Virus record (IMG/VR): IMGVR_UViG_3300025112_003255
Coordinates: 1 to 24,181 of that record
Origin: a virus
Strand: one strand, 5' to 3'
Length of the DNA stretch: 24,181 nucleotides
The position numbers were made by a program, and so were the translations under genes. Below the pieces are notes generated by a model. It saw nothing but the letters and a program-made list of their open reading frames with translations, had not been told where the DNA came from and made no database searches. How positions within the stretch are numbered: the stretch's first letter is position 1; every line of letters starts with the position of its first letter. Below are positions 1 to 7,254 of the stretch, piece after piece.

Positions 1-1
1 T

Positions 2-1681
2 CAAGGGTTAATGAATTGTTTCGTCTTACAACCAGATGATTCTGTACCAAGCATTAAGGAGTTTTTGGGGGATATTTATACTATTTCATGTGCTGGGGGA
101 GGGATTGGAATAAACTTTAGTAAGATCCGCCCCAGAGGTGATGATATTGCTAACATTAAAAATTCTGCCCCAGGATCAGTTGAGCTTATGCGTCTTGTTG
201 ATAAAATTGGGGATCATGTCCGTGCTGGTAAATCACGAAGAGCAGCCCTTTTGGCTACTTTGGAGATAACTCACCCAGATTTGATGGATTTCCTCTTTGT
301 AAAATTAGAAAAGGGTGAACTTACTAATTTTAATATTTCTGTATCAATTACGGATAGGTTCCTAGAGGCTGTAGAGGCTGATGATGATTGGTACTTTGTA
401 TTTAATAATAAGAAGTATTTTCCTTATGTCTTTAAAAGAGTAAGTGAGGGTGGACAATCAGATGAGATTACTATTCTAGGCTTTGATAAGGAGGATGCTT
501 TAGGTCGAGCAAAGGAGCAGTATAGAAAGCATTGGAATGATACCTTTGAGTATGTTCGTGAAGATGTAATTAAGGCTAAAACTCTGTGGAATACTATTTG
601 GGAGAATTCAGTTATTTCTGGGGAGCCAGGAATCCTTAATATTGATTTTGCTAACTCTTATACTAATGTTTCCTATTTCTCTAAACTTGTTTGTGTTAAT
701 CCTTGTGGGGAGCTATGGTTAGAGAATGGAGAAGCTTGCTGCCTAGGTAATATTAATCTAGCTAACATGGTTCTAGAGGATGGATCAGATTTGGATTGGA
801 AGAGGCTGGCTAAATCAATCAGACTTGGGGTTAGATTCTTAGATAATATTCTAACGGTAAATACTTACCCTCTGGATAAATGTAAAAAGACACACCATAA
901 TACCAGGAGGGTAGGTTTAGGAGTGATGGGGCTTCATTATATGCTCATTAGATTAAACCTCGTCTATGGTAGTGATAAGTGTTTAGAGTTTCTTGAGAGA
1001 TTATTTACAACCATCAGGGATGAAGCCTACATGACCAGTATGTATCTTTCTAGGGACAAATCCCCCTTCCCAGCATTTGAATCCAAGGAATACTTAAAAG
1101 AGCAGTTTGCTAAAACACTCCCAGCCAGAATTAGGATGCTTATTAAGCGATATGGGATTAGAAACGCTACTCTTCTAACAGTCCCCCCTACGGGCACAAC
1201 TTCTATGCTTATGGGTGTATCTACTGGAATTGAGCCAATCTTCTCCGCTATGTACAAGAGACGATATCGAGAGGGGAATGTCATTAAAGAAACTATTGTG
1301 GTTGACCCCATGTTTAAACGATGGTATGAAGAGGGTAAGCCTTTAGATGCCTTTGTTGGGGCTTATGATGTCTCCCCAGAGAATCATATTAGAGTTCAGG
1401 CTACAATCCAGAAATGTATAGATTCCTCTCTATCAAAAAGCATTAATCTCCCAAAGGATTATCAAGATGAGAAACTTGCTGACATGATTTTTGATTATAT
1501 CCCCTACCTTAAAGGGTTGACCCTATATAAAGCGGGATCTAGAGAGAATGAACCGCTGGAGGCTATCCCTCTAACCCAAGAAAATGTAACTAAGTATATG
1601 TCAGAAGTAAAAGAAGAAAAGGCTGAAGAGGCTGTAGCAGATGGGACGGTTTGTAGCTTGGCTGGGGGGGGTTGTGGGTAG
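2..1681 (+). CDS. nrdJ: Ribonucleotide reductase large/catalytic subunit, probably class II (NrdJ-like), 5' partial
   Basis: Reduces ribonucleotides to deoxyribonucleotides for phage DNA synthesis. The frame is open to the left edge (codons Q-G-L precede the first Met at 11), and the following N-C-F-V matches the conserved internal N-C-[FV] region of the family. The Met at 11 is therefore internal, and the true start lies outside the window. Numbering from that Met, C3 matches one redox cysteine, N230-P-C232-G-E234 is the Asn/thiyl-Cys/Glu catalytic set, and C243 or C244 (before L-G-x-I-N-L) matches the second redox cysteine. A PPTGT nucleotide-binding segment lies near residue 396. The C terminus has the redox pair C548 and C555. 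The sequence style (D-S-V-P-S-I, then C-A-G-G-G-I-G-I-N-F-S) suggests the adenosylcobalamin-dependent class II type. No radical-generating small subunit or activase is seen here, but that is weak evidence. RNR identity is near certain; the class is an inference. Confidence 0.93.
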   Translation, partial: QGLMNCFVLQPDDSVPSIKEFLGDIYTISCAGGGIGINFSKIRPRGDDIANIKNSAPGSVELMRLVDKIGDHVRAGKSRRAALLATLEITHPDLMDFLFVKLEKGELTNFNISVSITDRFLEAVEADDDWYFVFNNKKYFPYVFKRVSEGGQSDEITILGFDKEDALGRAKEQYRKHWNDTFEYVREDVIKAKTLWNTIWENSVISGEPGILNIDFANSYTNVSYFSKLVCVNPCGELWLENGEACCLGNINLANMVLEDGSDLDWKRLAKSIRLGVRFLDNILTVNTYPLDKCKKTHHNTRRVGLGVMGLHYMLIRLNLVYGSDKCLEFLERLFTTIRDEAYMTSMYLSRDKSPFPAFESKEYLKEQFAKTLPARIRMLIKRYGIRNATLLTVPPTGTTSMLMGVSTGIEPIFSAMYKRRYREGNVIKETIVVDPMFKRWYEEGKPLDAFVGAYDVSPENHIRVQATIQKCIDSSLSKSINLPKDYQDEKLADMIFDYIPYLKGLTLYKAGSRENEPLEAIPLTQENVTKYMSEVKEEKAEEAVADGTVCSLAGGGCG

Positions 1682-2118
1682 TGGCTATCTTTGAGTATGC
1701 TTGTGATAAATGCAGCATCTTTTGGGAAAGGGAAGCTGGAGTAGGCAAGGCCCCGAAGTGGACAAAATGCCCAGAGTGTGGTAAGAGGGGCAATAGATAT
1801 TTTGGATCAGCACCTAATGTTCAGTTCCGGGGGAAGAACCTGTACGAGTTTCATACTAACAGGAGTAGACTACAAAAATTTGCTGAAGATGGTTGGGATA
1901 AAGATACGGCAGATAGGTATTATAATGAGCATATTGCTGAGTCTAAACGGGCTATGCAGAATCAGGGGCAGGCGTATGCTAGGTATGAACCCAATATAGA
2001 AAAATTAACACAAGAGGGAAGTATTAAAAAGCTTTCTCAAAAAGAGTTTTCAGAAAAAGATAAACAAGCACAACAAATAGCAACTAAACACTTTGAACTA
2101 ATGCGACGAAAAAAATAA
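1681..2118 (+). CDS. FmdB-like zinc-ribbon protein
   Basis: Small protein of 145 aa starting M-A-I-F-E-Y-A-C, the usual opening of the FmdB/CxxC_CxxC_SSSS zinc-ribbon family (typically M-P-x-Y-E-Y-x-C). Two Cys pairs, C8/C11 and C30/C33, would bind one zinc. The rest, about residues 45-145, is charged, predicted helical and without a recognisable domain. I chose the GTG at 1681, which shares its G with the RNR stop TAG, because it puts the conserved M-x-I-x-E-Y at the N terminus. An upstream TTG at 1672 would add three residues. FmdB-type proteins are loosely called regulatory proteins and are common in phages near replication genes, but their function is unproven. The position between RNR and helicase suggests a role in DNA metabolism or transcription. 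Confidence 0.75.
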   Translation: MAIFEYACDKCSIFWEREAGVGKAPKWTKCPECGKRGNRYFGSAPNVQFRGKNLYEFHTNRSRLQKFAEDGWDKDTADRYYNEHIAESKRAMQNQGQAYARYEPNIEKLTQEGSIKKLSQKEFSEKDKQAQQIATKHFELMRRKK

Positions 2119-3422
2119 TGTACGAATTTGCTGAGAACATTCAACGAGGTATTATTTATCTACTAAAGTCTGATGATGATTTTTATTGTCAGATTGTGAA
2201 CTTAGTTAAGGGAGAGTATTTTGAATTCCCTGTTCACGAAAATATATTTTCTACAATTACAGATTACCATGAGAAGTATAGGCAACTTCCTAGTGATGAT
2301 CTTATTCTAGAGGATGTAAAGAAGAAGAAGCGGCAGTCTGAGGATCTTTCTGATTACGAGGATGAGCTTATTTATATTAATTCCTTAGATACTTCTACAA
2401 TTAATAACAAAGATTATTATGTAGATCTTATTGAGGATTTTGCCAAGCGTGAGGCTATGAAAAATGCCATCAAGGATTGCTTGGTACTTATTAAAGAAAA
2501 TAGGGTAGAGGAGACTGAGGAAGTTGTCAGAAAAGCTCTAACCATTAGTCGATCAGTAGATAATGGGTTGAATTATTTCCCCTCCGTAAAAGAACGGTGG
2601 GAGAGAATTCTTAATAATGATGATACTGATAAGTTTAGAACTCCTTTCACTTCTTTGAATCGTGTTCTAGAGGGAGGACTGAGTGCTAAGGAGCTTGGCA
2701 TGGTAGTTTCACCAGCAGGGGTTGGAAAATCACTATTCCTGGTTAATCAAGGAGTTGAATCACTTATTGAGGGGAGAAAGGTCTTATATGTTTCTCTAGA
2801 GATGAGTGAGGATAAGATTGCTCAAAGATTTGATTCAATCATGACACTTATTCCTCAGTCTAGACTAAAGAGTAACCAGCTAACTTTGCATGAAAGGCTA
2901 CAGGTCTTTCAGGATGAGTTCCCAGGAAGTAAACTTATGATTAAAGAGTTTCCTACTGGTCTAGCAAATGTTAATACTTTGCGTGTGCTTCTAAATCAAC
3001 TAAAAAACTTTGAGGATTTCACCCCAGACATTATTATTGTGGATTACCTTGAGTTGCTTCGTCCTACTACAGAAGGTATGGCAGAGTATCAGGCACAACA
3101 ACGGGTAGCGGAAGAACTTAGAGGATTAGGTGTAGAAAATAACTGTTTGATCTGGACTGCAACCCAGACGAATAGGCAGGGTAGAACTGTAAATATTATT
3201 ACGGACGCTGAACTTGCTGATGCGTATGGAAAAATTCGCACTTGTGATTTTGCTATTTCATTAAACCAGACTGAGGAAGAGTTTGATAATGGTAGAATGC
3301 GGGTATATGTTATGAAATCTAGGAATAGTAGACAACGCTTTATTGTTCCTGCAATAGTGGATTATAATATTCTTAGAATGTCAGAGTCTACGGAAGAGTT
3401 TGAAGATAGTGAAGAAGGATAG
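2118..3422 (+). CDS. Replicative DNA helicase, DnaB/T4 gp41-like
   Basis: Likely the hexameric 5'-3' helicase of the phage replisome. The 434-aa protein has an N-terminal helical domain (about 1-150) of the kind that contacts primase. Its C-terminal RecA-like ATPase (about 170-425) carries Walker A P-A-G-V-G-K-S near 199-205, the V-S-L-E-M-S strand with catalytic Glu near 228, and Walker B D-I-I-I-V-D-Y near 304-310. A T-A-T-Q-T-N-R segment follows near 347-353, matching the sensor region of DnaB helicases. The fold and length fit T4 gp41 and other phage DnaB relatives. The ATG shares one base with the stop of the zinc-ribbon gene (TAATG), indicating translational coupling. No intein or primase fusion is seen. 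The acidic C-terminal tail (E-E-F-E-D-S-E-E-G) could be a protein-contact tail. Confidence 0.92.
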   Translation: MYEFAENIQRGIIYLLKSDDDFYCQIVNLVKGEYFEFPVHENIFSTITDYHEKYRQLPSDDLILEDVKKKKRQSEDLSDYEDELIYINSLDTSTINNKDYYVDLIEDFAKREAMKNAIKDCLVLIKENRVEETEEVVRKALTISRSVDNGLNYFPSVKERWERILNNDDTDKFRTPFTSLNRVLEGGLSAKELGMVVSPAGVGKSLFLVNQGVESLIEGRKVLYVSLEMSEDKIAQRFDSIMTLIPQSRLKSNQLTLHERLQVFQDEFPGSKLMIKEFPTGLANVNTLRVLLNQLKNFEDFTPDIIIVDYLELLRPTTEGMAEYQAQQRVAEELRGLGVENNCLIWTATQTNRQGRTVNIITDAELADAYGKIRTCDFAISLNQTEEEFDNGRMRVYVMKSRNSRQRFIVPAIVDYNILRMSESTEEFEDSEEG

Positions 3423-3786
3423 TCTTTTAAAAAAGTTACCTACCCATATGACAGTAGGATGGGCCGAGTTTACTTTTAAATTTAAGAAGAATTTAACTGA
3501 CGGAGAAGGTTCTAAGTGCTACGGGATAACAGATTTTAATGAGAATGTTATAACTTTAGAAGAAAATATGCCAGATTCTGTAGCTCATGCCACTATAATA
3601 CATGAGATATGCCACGCGCTCTTAGAAACTTTTGGCTTAGGTGGAGACCATGATAAAGAAGAGGATGTTCTTACTTCTTCAAATGAGTTTATTACAGAAG
3701 CCTGTTGCAGATCAATGCTTATGCTTAGGAATTTAAACCCCAACCTCTGGAAACTATTATTTATTGATTATTATGAACAAAGCTGA
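3400..3786 (+). CDS. HExxH-motif putative zinc metallopeptidase
   Basis: Protein of 128 aa with H-E-I-C-H at residues 68-72 in a predicted helix (A-T-I-I-H-E-I-C-H-A-L-L), the classic zincin core. The third zinc ligand is uncertain; E97 or E100 about 25-28 residues downstream would fit a gluzincin-like arrangement. N-terminal strands resemble the compact fold of phage SprT/ImmA-like proteins, but I cannot assign a family. The start is ambiguous: TTG at 3400 and GTG at 3409 are in frame, both inside the end of the helicase gene and preceded by G-G-A-A-G-A-G at 3392-3398. It lies between the helicase and the UvsY/SSB genes, so a link to replication or host-protein turnover is plausible. Proteolytic activity is inferred from the motif alone. 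Confidence 0.6.
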   Translation: MKIVKKDSLLKKLPTHMTVGWAEFTFKFKKNLTDGEGSKCYGITDFNENVITLEENMPDSVAHATIIHEICHALLETFGLGGDHDKEEDVLTSSNEFITEACCRSMLMLRNLNPNLWKLLFIDYYEQS

Positions 3787-4222
3787 AACACTACTGGTTG
3801 CATTTAGGGATCTTAATTGGGAGAATTATATTGAGATTTCTGATGCTATTGTTAGATTTGATAAAAACAATGTCGAGGGCGAACTTATTGAGCAAGCCTC
3901 TATTTATTCTTACTATCAGGGTCTTCTAACTGTAGCCAAGCGTGAGTATGATAAGTCTCAACTTGATCTAGCACAATTTGTTGCTACTTCTAGAAAGGAT
4001 GAGCAGGAAACTTGTCTAAAAACTGGTAGGAAGGCTACTGAGAAATCCTTAGAGGCTTTTGTTATCTCCTTGCCTGATTACAAAGAAAAAACTGAATATG
4101 CTATCGAACTATCGTATAAATTAAGTTTACTAAAAGGACTTGTTGAAGCCCTTCAACACAAGAAAGATATGCTGGTGCAGATCTCTGCTAATACTAGGGC
4201 TGAAACAAAACTTTATTCTTAA
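3773..4222 (+). CDS. Helical protein, possible UvsY-like recombination mediator
   Basis: All-helical, charged protein of 149 aa using the ATG at 3773; a TTG at 3764 would add three residues. The reading frame begins inside the preceding metallopeptidase gene, overlapping it by 14 nt. T4 UvsY (137 aa) loads the recombinase UvsX onto gp32-coated DNA. The present protein has similar length, basic/acidic helix content, and a C-terminal helix in which a hydrophobic run (L-S-L-L-K-G-L-V-E-A-L) leads into a K/R-rich segment, resembling the end of UvsY. It also sits directly upstream of a gp32-type SSB gene, its expected functional partner. The primary-sequence match is weak by eye, so this is mainly inference from architecture and context. 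Otherwise it is an unknown coiled-coil-like phage protein. Confidence 0.4.
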   Translation: MNKAETLLVAFRDLNWENYIEISDAIVRFDKNNVEGELIEQASIYSYYQGLLTVAKREYDKSQLDLAQFVATSRKDEQETCLKTGRKATEKSLEAFVISLPDYKEKTEYAIELSYKLSLLKGLVEALQHKKDMLVQISANTRAETKLYS

Positions 4223-4306
4223 TTTGTGGAACATTTTGTTCCGAAACCACTATAACTAACTAAAGGCTTTTGCCTAACCAAACAACTATTAACTAAAGGA
4301 TAACTA
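4223..4306 (+). promoter_or_regulatory. Leader of SSB gene: hairpin plus TAACTAA repeats, candidate autogenous operator
   Basis: The 84-nt gap holds a hairpin GGAAC-ATTTT-GTTCC (4228-4242), with an alternative outer pairing GTGG 4226-4229 / CCAC 4247-4250. A second small hairpin, AGGC-TTTT-GCCT, lies at 4264-4275. Four copies of TAACTAA begin at 4253, 4257, 4290 and 4301, the last running into the start codon. The stretch between hairpin and start is A-rich and mostly unstructured. In T4, gp32 represses its own translation by binding a structured nucleation site followed by an unstructured A/U-rich repeat region reaching the ribosome site. The arrangement here is the same in outline. Neither hairpin is followed by a T run, so terminators are less likely. 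Confidence 0.45.
4295..4300 (+). promoter_or_regulatory. Ribosome binding site of SSB gene
   Basis: AAAGGA lies 6 nt before the ATG at 4307 and overlaps the third TAACTAA heptamer, so a protein bound to the repeats would block ribosome entry. Confidence 0.65.
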
Positions 4307-5047
4307 ATGGCTATTGATCTAGATGCTCTACGAGCAAAACACGCTGAACTTACTAAGGCTGCTGGAGGTGGAAACAGCAACGATTTTCTAAATAATTTCT
4401 ACCAAGTTCAAGAAGGTACTAATGTTATTCGCATTCTCCCCTCTGCATCAGAGGATAAGGAGTTTTATGCGGAAACTAAGATTCACCGAGTACCTGATAA
4501 TGAAGGTAACATTCGTAACCATCATTGTATGCGTCACCAAGGGGAAAATTGCCCCCTATGTGATACTTATTTTGCGCTGTGGAAGACTAAGCGCAAAGAA
4601 GACGAGGATACTGCCCGTCAAATCAAGCCTCGCTCTCGTTACTACATGAATGTTGTAGATCGTGAGTCTGGGGAAGTTAGGATTCTCTCAATTGGTGTAA
4701 TCCTCTTTCAGAAGATTATTGGTGCCATGTTGGATGAGGATTATGGGGACATTACCGATCCCGAAAATGGTCATGATTTCAAGATCATTAAAGTTATGGA
4801 TGGTAAATGGCCAAAGTATGACCAATCACAACCTCGACCTAAGCCTTCCCCTACGGGATCGAAGAAAGAGGTTGCGGAATGGATGGAAAGTCTGCATGAT
4901 ATCTATGCCTTGGTAAAGAAGGAAGATTACGCAGATCTTAAGAAGGTAGCCGAGTGTGTTATGCCTTCTACTCAAGGTAGTCCTGTCCCAGAAGACACTA
5001 GTGAAGATGTTTCTGATAACGACTACCTCTCAAAACTTAAATCTTAA
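4307..5047 (+). CDS. Single-stranded DNA-binding protein, T4 gp32-like
   Basis: Coats ssDNA in replication, recombination and repair. The 246-aa protein has a basic, flexible N terminus (about 1-30; gp32 uses this for cooperativity) and an OB-fold core (about 30-215). A zinc site is made by H72/H73, C74, C82 and C85 (H-H-C, then C-P-L-C), as in the His-Cys-Cys-Cys site of gp32. The segment Y-Y-M-N-V-V-D after it matches the core strand of phage gp32 proteins. The C-terminal tail (about 222-246) is rich in Asp/Glu/Ser, like the tail gp32 uses to recruit partners, although it ends L-S-K-L-K-S. It lies downstream of a possible UvsY-like gene and behind a repeat-bearing leader, consistent with autogenous control. 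Its start is supported by the AAAGGA ribosome site. Confidence 0.9.
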   Translation: MAIDLDALRAKHAELTKAAGGGNSNDFLNNFYQVQEGTNVIRILPSASEDKEFYAETKIHRVPDNEGNIRNHHCMRHQGENCPLCDTYFALWKTKRKEDEDTARQIKPRSRYYMNVVDRESGEVRILSIGVILFQKIIGAMLDEDYGDITDPENGHDFKIIKVMDGKWPKYDQSQPRPKPSPTGSKKEVAEWMESLHDIYALVKKEDYADLKKVAECVMPSTQGSPVPEDTSEDVSDNDYLSKLKS

Positions 5048-5049
5048 TT

Positions 5050-5583
5050 ATGAAAAAATTTATTGTTGCATCGGTCCTAGCCTTCGGTCTTTTCTCCTGC
5101 CAAGCTGTTAGTGATTTCTTTGGTGGAGAAGAGATGGTAGTTACTACCGCAGATAATGTAGTAGAAGGTTCTACTGCCGCACCAGTCCCCGTTAGTGAGT
5201 TGCCCGAAGAAATTCGGGATATGATTCCTGAGGGTATGGAAGTAGTGATTGCTCCTAAGTCTGATCTAGTTAGTGGCGATGCCTCACATATTCCCTTCAT
5301 GGGAGAATTTGGTGATACTGCTATCGCAACAGCTTTTGATGCTGGGATGCATATCGCAAAAACATTTGTTCCTGGTCTAGCTGGGTGGGAGGCTCTTTTA
5401 GCTCTTCTATTCGTAAGAAAGCGCAAGCACTATGTTAACGCTTTTAAGGCTGTTATGCCCTTGGATAAGAATGTGGATCTTGGGGGTGCTGTATCTAGTG
5501 TTACTGCTGCCCTGGGGATGACCCACTCTTCGGAAACTACCGAAGCTGCTTGGGTCGAAGAGGAAGAATACGAAGAAGAATAA
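5050..5583 (+). CDS. Predicted lipoprotein with internal membrane segment, unknown function
   Basis: The 177-aa protein begins with a lipoprotein signal peptide: K2 K3, a hydrophobic run, and L-F-S-C with the lipidated Cys at 17. A Pro/Ala/Thr/Glu-rich linker follows to about residue 75. A hydrophobic segment at about 107-122 ends in R-K-R-K, which could be a transmembrane or amphipathic helix. A second, weaker hydrophobic helix lies near 147-157, and the tail is E-E-E-E-Y-E-E-E. It starts 2 nt after the SSB stop and is the last gene before a terminator. I do not recognise the family. Possible roles are a virion or lysis-associated envelope protein or a superinfection-exclusion lipoprotein; none is supported by a specific motif. 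Confidence 0.7.
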   Translation: MKKFIVASVLAFGLFSCQAVSDFFGGEEMVVTTADNVVEGSTAAPVPVSELPEEIRDMIPEGMEVVIAPKSDLVSGDASHIPFMGEFGDTAIATAFDAGMHIAKTFVPGLAGWEALLALLFVRKRKHYVNAFKAVMPLDKNVDLGGAVSSVTAALGMTHSSETTEAAWVEEEEYEEE

Positions 5584-5606
5584 AATCTCCTGAGTAAACA
5601 ACTATA

Positions 5607-5641
5607 ATAAGGAGAGGTTAATAAACCTCTTCTTATTTTTT
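5607..5641 (+). terminator. Rho-independent terminator after replication block
   Basis: A long hairpin has core stem AGAGGTT (5613-5619), loop AATA (5620-5623) and AACCTCT (5624-5630). It extends outward with G-T, G-C and A-T pairs to about 5607/5636 and runs into six T residues (5636-5641). It lies 24 nt after the lipoprotein stop and separates the replication block from the glycan array. The opposite strand lacks a comparable T run, so it acts mainly on the + strand. Confidence 0.8.
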
Positions 5642-5653
5642 ATACTTATAATT

Positions 5654-6061
5654 ATGAAGCAAAAAATTAAATCAACATTGGGTTTTGGAGGATTAGTACT
5701 GGGCATTTTAATCATGCTTTCTGCTGTGTATCCAGTCCAGGGGGGATCCCTTAGTCTTGGTCCATTGAAGAAGCTTGCGACCTTTAAGGGGGATGAATTC
5801 GCCTCTTTTTCAGAGTTTCGGGTGCAAGACATCGCCTTCGATAAGAAGACTGGTGTGCCTCAATTAGTAGGTTCCGAGCCTTATGATATCCTTCTAAATA
5901 TTACAACTATTTCCAGGGTTTACAGATATCGGGATAGCGCAGGAAAAGAATATTCTACTATTATGTATCTTAGGCATTTAGAAGATCCTCTGTTAGTTAG
6001 AGAGCCCTATAAAGAAGTAGTCTCTTCTATAAAAAAGGCGGCAGGTGCTATGACAAAATGA
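5654..6061 (+). CDS. Membrane-anchored or secreted protein of unknown function
   Basis: The 135-aa protein has an N-terminal hydrophobic helix (about residues 8-27) preceded by K2/K5/K7 and followed by V-Q-G-G-S, either an uncleaved anchor or a signal peptide cut near A-V-Y-P-V-Q-G. The remaining ~105 residues are soluble, mixed alpha/beta, and end in a basic helix (K-K-A-A-G-A-M-T-K). I recognise no family. It is the first gene after the terminator, with no obvious Shine-Dalgarno site, and its stop overlaps the next glycosyltransferase start by ATGA, so it is co-translated with the glycan genes. An envelope role linked to the glycan produced downstream is a guess from position only. Confidence 0.6.
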   Translation: MKQKIKSTLGFGGLVLGILIMLSAVYPVQGGSLSLGPLKKLATFKGDEFASFSEFRVQDIAFDKKTGVPQLVGSEPYDILLNITTISRVYRYRDSAGKEYSTIMYLRHLEDPLLVREPYKEVVSSIKKAAGAMTK

Positions 6062-7254
6062 GCGATAAATTAAAGATTTTATCTTGTCCTGCAAATGAGG
6101 GTGGCTGTGCGTTTTACAGGGCTATAGATCCATTTAAAAAACTTCAAGAACTTTACCCAGATAAAGTAGAATTAAGAATTAGTCTTAATCCTTTGGGTAT
6201 GGACAAAGAAGCTGGTAAGTGGACACCAGACTGGGATTTTGAAGATATGAAGTGGGCAGATGTTATATCTACACAAAACATATCAAATTTTGGTGGCCCT
6301 TATACTGCTAGAATTGTTGGTAAGGCTAAAGAGTTTGGTAAGTTTGTTCATTACGATACTGACGATTTGCTAACTGAACTTTATAAGGGTCATAGATTAG
6401 AGAAGGTTTACAAGGATAAGGGACTTAGTGATCTAACAAAGTTTATTTATTATAATTCTGATTTAGTGACGGTAACCCAAAGAAAGTTTGCTGAGAGGAT
6501 AAAGTCTTTTGTAGGAACTGGGGTTTTAGCAGTAATTAAAAATGCTATTGATTATAACCTCCCCTGTTGGAATGTACCTAAAACTGCTCCTTTGAGAAAG
6601 AAGTTAGTTAGGGTTGGTTGGGCAGGGGGTATTCATCACGAAGAAGATGTAAAAGAGTTTGCAGGAATCCCCCATTTTGTTAATCAGAGGGTTGGAAGAG
6701 AGAATGTACAATGGAATTTCTATGGAAGACCCCCAATAGACCCTAAAAATCCTGGGGATTGGCAACAAGAAGTCTGGAATAATTATCAAAAAATCCTAAC
6801 CTCTGGATTTAAAGGAGCAAAGAATTGGAACATTCATCCAGCCTTACCTACCGATAGATATGGAATGATGTTTGCTCACATGGATGTTGCTATTGCTCCT
6901 CTACAAATGAATAACTTTAATGATAGCAAATCAGAAATTAAGGTAGCAGAGTGTGGCAGATATAAAGTTCCTTTGGTTGCTTCTAATGTAGGCTGCTACG
7001 ATGAGACCATAATTAATGGGGAAACAGGCTATTTACTTGACCCAGAAGCCCCGAAGAGTGAGTGGGTGAGGATACTTACCAAGGTTATTAAAAATCACAA
7101 ACTACGCAAGAAAATGGGCGAAAATTTACACAAGACCACAGAAGAATATTTCGATCTTAACAAAGTAGTGGGGAATAGGCTGGATTTATATGGGGAATGT
7201 TTTTCTAATTATTCTGGAGAAGCTAACTTTAATGTAGGCTGGAGAAATGAGTAA
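6058..7254 (+). CDS. GT-B glycosyltransferase (GT4-like)
   Basis: Probably transfers a sugar from a nucleotide donor onto a glycan acceptor. The 398-aa protein has two Rossmann-like halves. The N-terminal acceptor domain opens with K-I-L-S-C-P and contains Y-D-T-D-D-L-L at 99-105. The C-terminal donor domain starts at V-R-V-G-W-A-G-G (about 184-191) and carries the family signature S-E-I-K-V-A-E-C-G (292-300) followed by V-P-L-V-A-S and N-G-E-T-G-Y-L-L (320-327). That E-rich segment is the EX7E-type nucleotide-sugar site of GT4 enzymes. No membrane segment is seen. The start overlaps the previous stop (ATGA), and the end overlaps the next glycosyltransferase by 8 nt. Donor and linkage cannot be predicted. 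Confidence 0.85.
   Translation: MSDKLKILSCPANEGGCAFYRAIDPFKKLQELYPDKVELRISLNPLGMDKEAGKWTPDWDFEDMKWADVISTQNISNFGGPYTARIVGKAKEFGKFVHYDTDDLLTELYKGHRLEKVYKDKGLSDLTKFIYYNSDLVTVTQRKFAERIKSFVGTGVLAVIKNAIDYNLPCWNVPKTAPLRKKLVRVGWAGGIHHEEDVKEFAGIPHFVNQRVGRENVQWNFYGRPPIDPKNPGDWQQEVWNNYQKILTSGFKGAKNWNIHPALPTDRYGMMFAHMDVAIAPLQMNNFNDSKSEIKVAECGRYKVPLVASNVGCYDETIINGETGYLLDPEAPKSEWVRILTKVIKNHKLRKKMGENLHKTTEEYFDLNKVVGNRLDLYGECFSNYSGEANFNVGWRNE

Noticed and set aside
1027-1311. Minus-strand open frames opposite the large genes (for example 1027-1311, 11043-11411, 13374-13571, 17522-17803, 19327-19596)
   Set aside because: They lie fully inside well-supported + strand genes, show no domain signature, and their compositions are those of antisense translations. 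All convincing genes are on the + strand.
4223-4306. Intrinsic terminator before the SSB gene
   Set aside because: Two short hairpins are present but neither is followed by a T run. The repeats and ribosome site fit a leader better.
5647-5652. TATAAT directly before the ATG at 5654 as a promoter for the membrane protein gene
   Set aside because: It would place the transcript start downstream of the start codon, and no -35 box is seen.
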